Positions 55,031-63,459 of a stretch of DNA of 64,000 nt are shown in pieces (the first letter of the stretch is position 1; every line of letters starts with the position of its first letter). The stretch spans positions 80,544 to 144,543 of the forward strand of contig VSDK01003607.1 of assembly GCA_009767595.1 (NCBI GenBank), given 5' to 3'. The stretch is from Symbiodinium kawagutii (taxonomy: Eukaryota > Sar > Dinophyceae > Suessiales > Symbiodiniaceae). A program made the position numbers and the translations under genes. The notes below the pieces were generated by a model that was given only the letters and a program-made list of their open reading frames with translations, did not search any database and was not told the origin of the DNA.

Positions 55031-55096
55031 CCACCTCCCTGGCACCACCCTGGCACCACCCGGGCACCACCCTGGCGCCACCCTGGCGGTACCACG
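55031..55096. repeat. 11-bp minisatellite CACCACCCTGG
   Basis: Five to six copies of CACCACCCTGG with variants (CACCACCCGGG, CGCCACCCTGG), ending 10 bp before the acceptor of the PPR exon at 55107. Confidence 0.85.
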
Positions 55097-55106
55097 GTGC
55101 TGCCAG

Positions 55107-55200
55107 GCCCTCACCTGCAGCATCAGCGCTTGCGGCCGCGCGGGCCGCTGGCTGCAGGCCTTGCAGCTGCAAAGACAAGCGCAGGAAGGAGGCGCCGGCG
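55107..55200 (+). CDS. PPR gene exon c
   Basis: Acceptor ACGGTGCTGCCAG; the frame ALTCSISACGRAGRWLQALQ then LQRQAQEGGAG. TCSISACGRAGRW is a PPR first helix and ALQLQRQAQ the second. Donor GCCGGCG/GTGGCG is chosen because it leaves one base, which fits the two-base entry of exon d. A later donor at 55212 would give exactly 35 codons but the wrong phase. A family B element starts 30 bp downstream. Confidence 0.7.
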
Positions 55201-55229
55201 GTGGCGCCAGGGTGGTGAAGGGTGGATGT

Positions 55230-55355
55230 GGTGAGCTGGGTCAAGCAGTTCATGGTGGCCAATTTCATGGTGGATAATAACCAGCAAAACTATAGGGAAA
55301 AGCATGGTTAATGATGGGGAACCAGGGGGACTAAGGGTTTTGACCCACAGCCATG
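55230..55355 (+). mobile_element. family B TIR element
   Basis: Left GGTGAGCTGGGTCAAGCAGT, body GGATAATAACCAGCAAAACT and AAGCATGGTTAATGATGGGG, right AAGGGTTTTGACCCACAGCC then ATG. It begins almost at the 3' edge of the preceding exon. Confidence 0.85.
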
Positions 55356-55369
55356 TTTTTCTGGTCAAC

Positions 55370-55680
55370 TAGCTGGTGATGGGTGATGAAGGGTGGATGC
55401 TTCTGGATGTTGTTGGTAAATGGTGGATAATTCATGATGGTAAAATAATGGAGTTCATGAATGGTGAATGTTAGTTGGTGGCTAGGGGTAAATGATGGTT
55501 CAGTAATGGTTACCGACGGTTGATTAATGGTTGGTGATGCCTGATGATATGTTATTTCAGGGATATTTGATATCATAGTGATTAATCATGGTTAAAGGTC
55601 ATTCATGACCATGGGTTCTTGCTATGAATGGCTAATCATTAATCATGGTTCACAATGGCCGCTGATGGTTGCACATCGTT
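55370..55680. repeat. TGGTGGATAATTCATGATGG tract after an exon
   Basis: GGTGATGGGTGATGAAGG, AATGGTGAATGTTAGTTGG and GATTAATGGTTGGTGATGC. Confidence 0.65.
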
Positions 55681-55684
55681 ATGA

Positions 55685-57225
55685 TGATTCGATAAGATTC
55701 AACATCATGATCAGAGTGATATGCTTGTTTGGTTGACGGTGAACATTCAGGGATGATCACCAACAACAGTGATGTTTGGCCGGTCATACCAGTTGACCTT
55801 TTTTTTAATGGTTGCTTCCCTCCCCCTTCTCCCAAGTAATGATAAACAATGCCTAATGATAAATTGACACCTATTGACGCTGATCAACAATCATTCTATG
55901 AACTTATCAATCCTGCTCAATACCTCTTATTAGTTGTTAAAGATGTTCAGGTAGGTGTATATATATATACAGATATATGACTGTTAGTGATCAGGATTTC
56001 ATGAGCTAACTCCCCATGGTGGCCGTGGCCTGAAAACTCAGTTAATGATAGGATAACCGACAAGTTGTACAGCAGCACGATGCTGATGGTTATGAACTGT
56101 TGATGGTGGTTAGTGGCTAATTGTGATCTGAAATGGTTTAAATTAGCAAGCTGAAAATGATGAGTTATTATTCATAGTAGCAAATGAGATTTGATAGAGT
56201 TCAAGGATTGTGAATGGCCAATGGCTATTGTTAAACAGTCCGTGATTTCAGATGAGCTTGATAAAAGGTTGAGAATGGTTAATAGTGAATAGTGATTTAT
56301 GACTGCCAATAACATTTGATCATGCAGATTTTTTTTTATTGAAAATGCAGGGTCATGGTTTGTCATTATATACTTGCAAAGGATGGTGGGTTGGTGAATG
56401 GTTGGTGAATATTATACACAAGCCCTTCTAATGATAGTTGAGTCTCCTTGAGAGTACCTGCTTCTGGCTCAAAGTGGTGAATACCAATTGAGAATTCTTT
56501 GTGATATTTGAGAATAAAGACTATAACCAACAGGCATGACTTAGGAGCAGTGATTTGTGATCCTTCACTACCACCAAGATAGGTTAAGAAGATTGGTCAA
56601 TCTTTCTTCATTGGGTTTACACTCAGCAATAAACACCTGGTCAGCAATGGTTGGCACGACTTCGGACGTCCCCAGCACAGAAGCAGACAAGTCCTTGTGG
56701 TTCAAGAAACTACGCCATAGATAGACCGAGGTCCACCCAGGATTGGATTCCGGTAACAAATAGGACCACCCAATACCAAATTGTGGTCAACAATGGTTGA
56801 CGATCATCTTTTCGAAATGGAATTTGCATGTATACTCGTACTGGCAAGCTGTCCCCGCATTAACAATAACTAATCGTCATTGACCATCATTCATCACTAT
56901 CAATCGTTGTAGAACATCACTGATCACGGCTAAGTATTGCTCTCACTCGACTCATTCACCATAAACCATTGTTTATCAACCACGAACCTCTGAGCACTAT
57001 CGGCCAGTCTTGCATATCCCCTTGTGTAGGTTGTTCTCCCATGTTCTCCCCTGTTCCTAAGACTTCTCAACTACTGTCAACCATTCTTGGACCTTTGTTC
57101 AGAATCGGCAGTCAACCACTATCAACTCGTGCCAACAAACCAGCCAAGCTGTGTTTCTGAGATGTACCAAGCAAAGAAAACAACGAAGATCATTCGACCT
57201 CCAATAACATTCATGAACCAATCCT
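55685..57225. other. intron-like, no gene
   Basis: Unique DNA, with sparse TGGTT-type words to 56420 and ACCATCATTCATCACTATC-type words at 56870-57120 before the next exon. ORFs are short. Confidence 0.4.
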
Positions 57226-57305
57226 TACCATGGAGGTGATCCTTGGGTTTCATGGGTTTCCATCAGGGGGTTCCATGGGGTTCACTACCCCCAATGGTTT
57301 CCCCC

Positions 57306-57389
57306 GGTCCCTTAACGGGTCCCTTAACAGGTCCCTTAACGGGTCCCTCAACGGGTCCCTTAACGGGTCCCTTAACGGGGCCCTTAACG
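57306..57389. repeat. 12-bp minisatellite GGTCCCTTAACG
   Basis: Seven copies of GGTCCCTTAACG with single substitutions, ending 15 bp before the acceptor of PPR exon d. The 12-bp unit gives GSLN or TGPL tetrapeptide repeats. Confidence 0.95.
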
Positions 57390-57404
57390 ACGTGGGGATG
57401 CCAG

Positions 57405-57518
57405 GCCTGGCAGATGCCCAGCTGCAAAACGCGCTGCTCTTCGCTTTTGGCCGCGCGGCCAAGTGGCGCCAGGCGCTCACACAGCAGCCAGGCAGCACCA
57501 GTTGCGGGGCTGCAGCAT
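57405..57518 (+). CDS. PPR gene exon d
   Basis: Acceptor GTGGGGATGCCAG; with two bases completing a Gly codon the frame reads LADAQLQNALLFAFGRAAKW then RQALTQQPGSTSCGAAA. NALLFAFGRAAKW is a first helix and QAL starts the second. Donor GCAT/GTGGAT leaves one base and gives the right distance from AL to the next first helix. An earlier GCACCA/GTTGCG donor has the same phase but would make the unit too short. Confidence 0.65.
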
Positions 57519-57559
57519 GTGGATGGATGCAAAAAATGTAGCAGCTATTATTAGTAGAC

Positions 57560-57725
57560 TCATGTAAGTGTATAATATAGATGTATATTGAATTGTATAT
57601 TGAATTTGTATTGCATATATAATATAGATGTAAATGTATATTGAATTATTTATTGAATTGTATCTTGAATTGTATTGCATGTTGAATTGTATTGTATATA
57701 TCATATAGATGTAAATGTGTACTAC
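57560..57725. repeat. AT-rich tandem duplication
   Basis: TATAATATAGATGTAAATGT and TATTGAATTGTAT words are repeated with a period near 60-100 bp. Confidence 0.6.
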
Positions 57726-57912
57726 TATTATTACGGCAAGACTCCATGGTTTGCCCGTGACTGGAATGCACGACGTCTGACCTCCTACATGTCACATGTA
57801 CTTGTACAAATATATACACATATACTTGCACACATGCGCATATGGATATGTAAACACTTCCAAGTATAGGAGCTCCGTCTCCTTGTTTCTCCCGTAACAA
57901 CTTACTTCTGAA

Positions 57913-58060
57913 ACATATTGTTTTGCGGGGCGGGACATTTGATTACCCTCATCATCCAATAGTAGCCGGTCTCCTGGTATCTCCCTTCTCATTTTCCTCA
58001 TGAAAACATATAGTTTTGCGGGGGTGGGACATTTGACTACCCTCATCATCCCAATAGTAA
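57913..58060. repeat. 54-bp direct repeat, two copies 93 bp apart
   Basis: ACATATTGTTTTGCGGGGCG then GGACATTTGATTACCCTCAT at 57913 recurs at 58006 as ACATATAGTTTTGCGGGGGT then GGGACATTTGACTACCCTCA. Both continue CATCATCC(C)AATAGTA. Confidence 0.9.
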
Positions 58061-58406
58061 TGGTGGTAAGTATGGGTACATGGCTACTAATAACGGGGAT
58101 AGTGCTTGAGTTGTTTCTTCATATACGCAAGCGAAGATGTGCGTGTAAACAAGCACATTTCTATATGCAAAAATGCCAGTTCTTTGGGATTTTTTAAATC
58201 TTGATTATAGAATCTGGCATTTTTGCATCTTGATGGATCCGATGATCCGATTATCCATCTTGATGGGATCCTGATGGGATCTCGCAAACTATTAACTCCT
58301 CAATGAACGGCTAAACCGCCCAAAACTGTTAGCCAAGTCAAGATCCCTGCGAATTTGGGTTTCGTCCCTGCGAGGTTGGAACACTTGGGCACGGCACGCA
58401 CCACAG

Positions 58407-58433
58407 TCTCCTGGAACGCCGGCATCAGTGCAT
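58407..58433 (+). CDS. PPR gene micro-exon e
   Basis: Acceptor GCACGCACCACAG; two bases complete a codon, then SWNAGISA and the first base of a Cys codon, before GTACCT. Joined to exon f, the Cys codon is T|GC and the helix reads SWNAGISAC then AEATEW with exactly the five residues between Cys and Trp found in other units. The upstream frame is open too (IPANLGFVPARLEHLGTART), so the exon could begin at 58343. Confidence 0.55.
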
Positions 58434-58489
58434 GTACCTGGACAGAGACGGGGAGATGACTGGGCTGGACTTTTGACCAAGTAGCTGTC

Positions 58490-58605
58490 GATTGATTCGA
58501 TTGATTGATGTTGATTGATGTTGATTGATGTTGATTTGATTGGTTTATGTTGATTTTGTTGGTTGATGTTGGTTGATGGGTTACTGGTTGATCGAATCAA
58601 TCAAT
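58490..58605. repeat. TTGATTGATG/TTGGTTGATG repeat after an exon
   Basis: Tandem GATTGATGTT and GGTTGATGTT words, the downstream-type strand character. Confidence 0.75.
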
Positions 58606-58755
58606 CTACTGCTGGTACAACCGAGGAATGATGAGATCCGGAGATTCCACGTGAGTTGACATCATGAGCAGCTGATCGGGAAGCGATGTTAATAAAGAAC
58701 CAACCTGATGCAGGAAAAATCCATAAATGGGTAAACAACCAGTGGTATTCAGAAT

Positions 58756-58855
58756 GAGGGTTTCTCAAAATAGGGGACCCCAAGAATGATTGGTTTAGTA
58801 CTATAAATGATTAATATTGGATGATTTAGGGGTACCCCCATTTTGAGAAACCACC
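58756..58855 (+). mobile_element. family A TIR element, complete copy
   Basis: Left GAGGGTTTCTCAAAATAGGG then GACCCC, centre GGTTTAGTACTATAAATG, right AGGGGTACCCCCATTTTGAG then AAACCACC. 100 bp. Confidence 0.9.
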
Positions 58856-59098
58856 GAATAATGATGGTATTGTTGGGGTAATATTGGTTATCACCATTTC
58901 TTCAATAATGTTTGGGTTGAAAACCAGTGGTATTCAATCATGGTGGTGATTACCACTGCTTTATTACCGGTGGATCGTGTATGATTAACGGTGATCATGA
59001 CTGGTTTTATCCATAGTGATACCCACGAAGCGTCCGGAAGTTCATAGCCTTAAGGACACCAGCCAGCTCTGGAGGTACACCATGGCTATGGACAAAGC

Positions 59099-59186
59099 CA
59101 TATGGGTGTGGGTCAATATTAACCACCAATAATGGCTTATAATGACCACCCAAATCATAGGGAAAACAATGGTTAATGATGGGGGA
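59099..59186 (+). mobile_element. family B left part interrupted by family A
   Basis: CATATGGGTGTGGGTCAATA then TTAACCACCAATAATGG, AAAACAATGGTTAATGATGG and GGGA, where a family A copy begins. The family B right end is not found after it. Confidence 0.8.
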
Positions 59187-59289
59187 GGTGGTTTCTCAAA
59201 ATAGGGGTACCCCAAAAATGGTTGGTTTATTACTATAAATGCTCAATATTTGGGATGATTTGGGGTGTCCCCTATTTTGAGAAAGCACC
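59187..59289 (+). mobile_element. family A TIR element, complete copy
   Basis: Left GGTGGTTTCTCAAAATAGGG then GTACCCC, centre GGTTTATTACTATAAATG, right GGGGTGTCCCCTATTTTGAG then AAAGCACC. It sits at the broken edge of a family B element. Confidence 0.9.
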
Positions 59290-59919
59290 ATATTTGTTTC
59301 ATGACAGGATGAAGCAAATCCCTGGAAATAGCGAATGCCGAAATTGGACTATAGGTTTTTGACGGTACTATAGACGGAAGTAGTCATATTCCCCGCCCTG
59401 CCAATGACCGCGATGACTTGAGGTCCATTCTCAGAGAATTCGGAGGAGTGAAAATCATTAACCACTATTGACCATTAGTAAACCATCACTACCCATTATT
59501 AACCATGACTTTCTGGTCCAAATTCGTGGCTTGTCAACCTTTCCTTGTGGTTCATCTTCCAAGAGGTCAGAAATCGATCGATCACGATGGTTCGGTTCGT
59601 TCGTTTTTACTACAGGCGGAATGAACCATGATACCTACTATGGTTAACATGTTCAGGATAGCCACTCATGGACTATGGTTAACCATAAATGGCAAATGAA
59701 TTGTAAGGATTAACCATTGGTTATCATTTATGATGGTTTAATGTTTTCGTAATGGTTAATCATGGTCCACGATACCTACTAATGGTTTGTCAATGCTGAA
59801 TCCCCAACTACTAGCTTCTACCCCACAAAATTTGTAGTTGGTACCTTACAAGACTTGCCCCTCTGGGAAACTGACCTGGTAGAAAATGCGGTAGCTATCG
59901 CTGGTTTTCCAACAGAAAA
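59290..59919. other. intron-like
   Basis: A short open stretch at 59364-59440 (GSSHIPRPANDRDDLRSILR then EFGGV) is protein-like but not placed. 59460-59790 alternates AACCATTAG and ATGGTTAACC words. 59855-59905 resembles a single family D arm (CCTCTGGGAAACTGACCTGG). Confidence 0.35.
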
Positions 59920-60104
59920 TTTCTGGTCGGTGGTTTCAAACATTTTTAATTTTCCCTATTATTCATCAGATGGTAAAACCAATGGTAAAACATTTTCAAT
60001 TTTTCCCTTTTATTTTCGCTATTATTTATGGTTGCTGTTTTTTGTCAAACAAATGGTTGGTTGACTAATATTTTTCACAGGGGTGGTTCAACTACCAACC
60101 AGAA
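59920..60104 (+). mobile_element. family C TIR element, long copy
   Basis: Left TTTCTGGTCGGTGGTTTCAA, right TTCAACTACCAACCAGAAA, and the hallmark GGTTGGTTGACTAATATTTT then TCACAGGGG. About 185 bp, because the AATTTTCCCTATTATT / AATTTTTCCCTTTTATT middle is duplicated. Confidence 0.8.
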
Positions 60105-60159
60105 ATGTCGCCAACTTCCAGGTGACTTTCCCAGTGGAGCCCCCTTTCACGGTTCCCAG

Positions 60160-60202
60160 GCGCCGAAGCAACTGAATGGGCCACTGCATTGGCGTTAGCC
60201 AG
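60160..60202 (+). CDS. PPR gene exon f
   Basis: Acceptor CACGGTTCCCAG; two bases complete the split Cys codon, then AEATEWATALALA and two bases of an Arg codon, donor GCCAG/GTGCGG. EW.TALALA is the end of a first helix and start of a second. Confidence 0.6.
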
Positions 60203-60204
60203 GT

Positions 60205-60780
60205 GCGGTGGAATGGGCCAGCAACAGGGAATAACAAACAGCAAGCAGAACCAATTAATAAGCATGTTTGTTATAATCAGCTGGTCCTAATTGCTGTTTA
60301 ATTGGTTCTAATTGCTGTCTACTTGGTTCTAATTGCTGTCTAATTGGTGGTAATTGCTGTTTGTTATTGTTATTATAGGCATTATTCTAAGATTAATTAC
60401 AATAACGGCAATTCGAAAAACCAACGGCAATTCGAATAACCAACAACATGAAATACGCATGTTTGCTATTATACATTCCCAATTGCATACAAGCATTGTG
60501 TAATATTAATGATATTAGCCAATGAATTATGAATCATTATATAATGATATTGACGAAGAAAGCATTCTATATTCCCAATTCCAGGATTGTATGTTTGCAT
60601 ATTCCAGGAACGGCTATTTTCAAAAGAATGTTACCTGAATTACAACCAACAAAAATGATTGACAAGGGTTGACAATTTTAATTGTTGGTGATGGCTGATC
60701 ATAGCTGATAATGGCTCGTAATAGCTCTCAATCAGCAACAACAAATGAAACAAATATGGTGTTGATGATTAAGAAATTAC
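60205..60780. other. intron-like
   Basis: 60285-60370 has repeated AATTGCTGTCTAATTGGTTC words; the rest is AT-rich and unique. Confidence 0.4.
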
Positions 60781-60893
60781 CCTCTGGCAAACTAACATAA
60801 CTAACCTGGTTGCGCTGAAAATCACCAGGTATTTCTAACTAGAACCAATATAAATCGTGGATTTTCTACGCAACCAGGTTAGTTTGGTGGAGT
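60781..60893. mobile_element. family D TIR element
   Basis: Left CTCTGGCAAACTAACATAAC then TAACCTGGTTGCGCTGAAAA; the reverse complement of the right end reads CTCCACCAAACTAACCTGGT then TGCGTAGAAAATCCAC. Good inner TIRs of about 25 bp. Confidence 0.75.
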
Positions 60894-61525
60894 GTAGCTT
60901 CCAAGTTTTAGGGCAAAGTTCTCCAAATGATGAACTCTTGATGGAGTTAGCCATCGATAGTAACCAGCAGGCACAACAACCGACAACTGGCAACAATGGA
61001 TAAAGGTGCTGATGGCTATATACATGTGTATATATAATGATTCAAGGCAATCAATACCAACAAGAGCTATAGTGAAACATAACCAGCATCAATAGTTGCT
61101 ATAGAACTACATTCCCGATTATTGTTGCTTATTGAAAGGGAGTTCGATACTCGTCATTGTGAAGAATCAGAAAGAGGATGACCAAACTACGGGACAACAA
61201 GGGGGAATATCATGGTGCATGATGGTCAAAGATTGAATGAAGAGTTGCCAAGTGTTACCCCTGTTTTGGTAAGGCTCATCACGGCTGATATTGGCACTTG
61301 GGATGGCCAAGTCTGGTCAAGTCGAGCTTGGTGAACTCAGCCAGTTCACTAGACTAACCAAGGATTTGTAGCTTAGCCTCGGGTAAACTGACCTGGCAAT
61401 GGAGAATCACCATATTTTATGGGAAAACCGTGATGGGAAACCAGCTGTTTCTGTACTTTCAATTGCCAGATTGGGGACCAGCGTGAACTCCCAATGGCCG
61501 CCGAAAGACCATATGCTCATGGTTG
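60894..61525. other. intron-like
   Basis: Unique DNA; a degenerate family D arm (CTCGGGTAAACTGACCTGGC) begins at 61378. No gene. Confidence 0.4.
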
Positions 61526-61627
61526 AACCCTCTGGTAAACTCACCGGGATAGCTGGATTAAGAAATCCTCGGAAAGCATCAAGAATTGATGGATTATCCA
61601 GCCAGCGATTTTAGATCACCAGAGGCT
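61526..61627. mobile_element. family D TIR element, diverged
   Basis: ACCCTCTGGTAAACTCACCG then GGATAGCTGGATTAAG on the left; GATTATCCAGCCAGCGATTT then TAGATCACCAGAGGCT on the right. GCTGGATTAAG/GATTATCCAGC and CCTCTGGT/ACCAGAGG are inverted. Confidence 0.65.
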
Positions 61628-61908
61628 ATGTAGTATCTCATTGGCCCATGACTAATTAGCATCATCCCTCTGGTTACTCAAATAATTTGCTGGCACCACA
61701 GACTAGGCACCACTAGTACCATGCATATGGTTCAAGAAAACTGCGTAATCACTTTATCATAGTAATTTCTGATACATACGAATTGGCTACACTGCTTAAG
61801 TTGTTTAGAGGTGCGTTTGACAACTAGTGATTCACCGGTCAACTAGTCATTCATAGTCCACTATCCCGTATTAGTTGACTAGGTGAATCAACTAGTCAAC
61901 TAGTGATT

Positions 61909-61968
61909 CACCTATTATCACCTATTATCATCTATTATCACCTATTATCACCTAGTATCGCCTATTGT
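61909..61968. repeat. 10-bp CACCTATTAT repeat before an exon
   Basis: Six copies of CACCTATTAT with single changes, preceded by AACTAGTGATTCACC words (61825-61905). Confidence 0.9.
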
Positions 61969-62034
61969 TTAACCTATTTTTCCCCTATGAGTGACCCATC
62001 AGTTGCTATCACCTACCCATGATCAGCACACCAG

Positions 62035-62113
62035 GTCCGCTGCGAGCAGCGCTGATATTGTGACGTACAACGCTGCGCTGACAGCGTGTCGCAACGGCAG
62101 CAGGTGGATGGAG
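62035..62113 (+). CDS. PPR gene exon g
   Basis: Acceptor AGCACACCAG; one base completes the Arg codon, then SAASSADIVTYNAALTACRN and GSRWME in phase 0, donor ATGGAG/GTTGGC. VTYNAALTACRNGSRWME is the clearest PPR first helix in the window. Joined to exon h it gives a canonical 34-35 residue unit. Confidence 0.8.
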
Positions 62114-62258
62114 GTTGGCACTGGGACCTGTGGTGCTGGTGCTGGTGCTGTGGCTGTTGTTGTAGTACTGGTCGTAATGAGAATAGTAATAGTAATAGTG
62201 ATAGCAATACTGATAGCAATATGAGTAATAGTAGTAGTAATATTATTGTTTTTATCTT

Positions 62259-62349
<91 letters not shown>
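62259..62349. repeat. (AGT)n then (TTG)n array
   Basis: About 20 AGT copies followed by ten TTG copies; ATAGCAATA/AATAGTAAT words precede it from 62178. Confidence 0.95.
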
Positions 62350-62353
<4 letters not shown>

Positions 62354-62354
62354 C

Positions 62355-63190
62355 GCTATGAATTATCATTATCAACCAAGATTTGGCCTTATTATAGCCA
62401 CTAGCCACGAATGCAACCTGCCACTGCCTACCACATTCATGCAGCACGGACCCGCTGTACGAAGACATGCACGGTGATAGGTAGATCCATTCACAATAAA
62501 TCAACAACATAAAGTCTTCATAGATCAATACTTTCAGTATAATGGTTATTGATCAGTAAATCAGTTCTACCAATAAACAACTTAGCCCAGCTGCTTACAA
62601 TCCTGACCTCCTCAAGCTTTCACCGACTCAACACCAATCGTGTGGACCACCAAATGGACTTCATGAAAGGCAAGGGGTGCCCTGAAATCAAACATGACAG
62701 TCTTCACTTGGGGGTCACCCCTTTTGAAGGCCACTGGACGAATATCCATAGGGGGTAGAAATCGACTCCATCAATCACCATGTCATGAAAATTACGGTAT
62801 TGTGTATTTGCACCATGTGCATTTTCACCGAAACTGTACAAACGTACACTATCTTTGGAATTCATAGGACGATTGTTGAACGATCCCACCGATCAGACGT
62901 TTCTTAGGTGCTCCCCAACGATCCAGCCGCGTGACTTTTCACCCGGGGTAGGGGCTGTCAGCTCACTCATTGTACACCTGGTGTAAAGCTGTTCCTTCTA
63001 CCACGAAATCCTTGGCAGCAAAGCTCCAAAGCAATGCAACCAGCATAAACTGATTTGGGGTATGCTGAAGCGATGAACCATTAGTGTACTAAGTATGATC
63101 AACCAGTATTTCATTATTGAGCATTTTCAACTGTTGTGTCAGTCCCTACCAGTATTTTCACTTAACTGGTATCATCATTAACCATGGATG
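62355..63190. other. intron-like, no gene
   Basis: Unique DNA with short frames only; an AACCATGGATG word leads into the next exon. Confidence 0.4.
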
Positions 63191-63212
63191 CAGGGTTCGC
63201 CCTCCAATGAAG

Positions 63213-63275
63213 GTGCTGGAACTCATGACAACCATGCGAAGCCTCTTGCTTCAACCGGACCGGTCTTCGGGGCAG
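63213..63275 (+). CDS. PPR gene exon h (second helix)
   Basis: With acceptor CCTCCAATGAAG the frame starts in phase 0: VLELMTTMRSLLLQPDRSSG then Q, donor GGGGCAG/GTGGCC. VLELMTTMRSLLLQPD is a textbook PPR second helix and linker. An upstream acceptor GGATGCAG (63193) keeps the same frame (adding VRPPMK) but would break the unit length. Confidence 0.7.
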
Positions 63276-63339
63276 GTGGCCGCTGTTGATTCTGAGCCAA
63301 CATCTTCAAGCCGGAATCCCCTACTGACCGGTACCATCA

Positions 63340-63459
63340 TATGGCTATGGGTCAATATTAACCAACCAATGAATAAGGGATAACCACCAGCAATAAGAGG
63401 GAAAACAATGGTTAATAATAGGGGAACAAGGGGTACGGGGTTTTGACCCACTGCCATAT
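63340..63459 (+). mobile_element. family B TIR element, complete copy
   Basis: Left ATATGGCTATGGGTCAATAT then TAACCAACCAATG, body GGGATAACCACCAGCAATAA and AAAACAATGGTTAATAATAG, right GGGGTTTTGACCCACTGCCA then TAT. The 120-bp reference copy for the family. Confidence 0.9.

Noticed and set aside
57243..57554. 103-codon plus frame with TGPL repeats through the minisatellite into the exon
   Set aside because: A different frame (LADAQLQNALLFAF) carries the PPR pattern and fits the splice phases.
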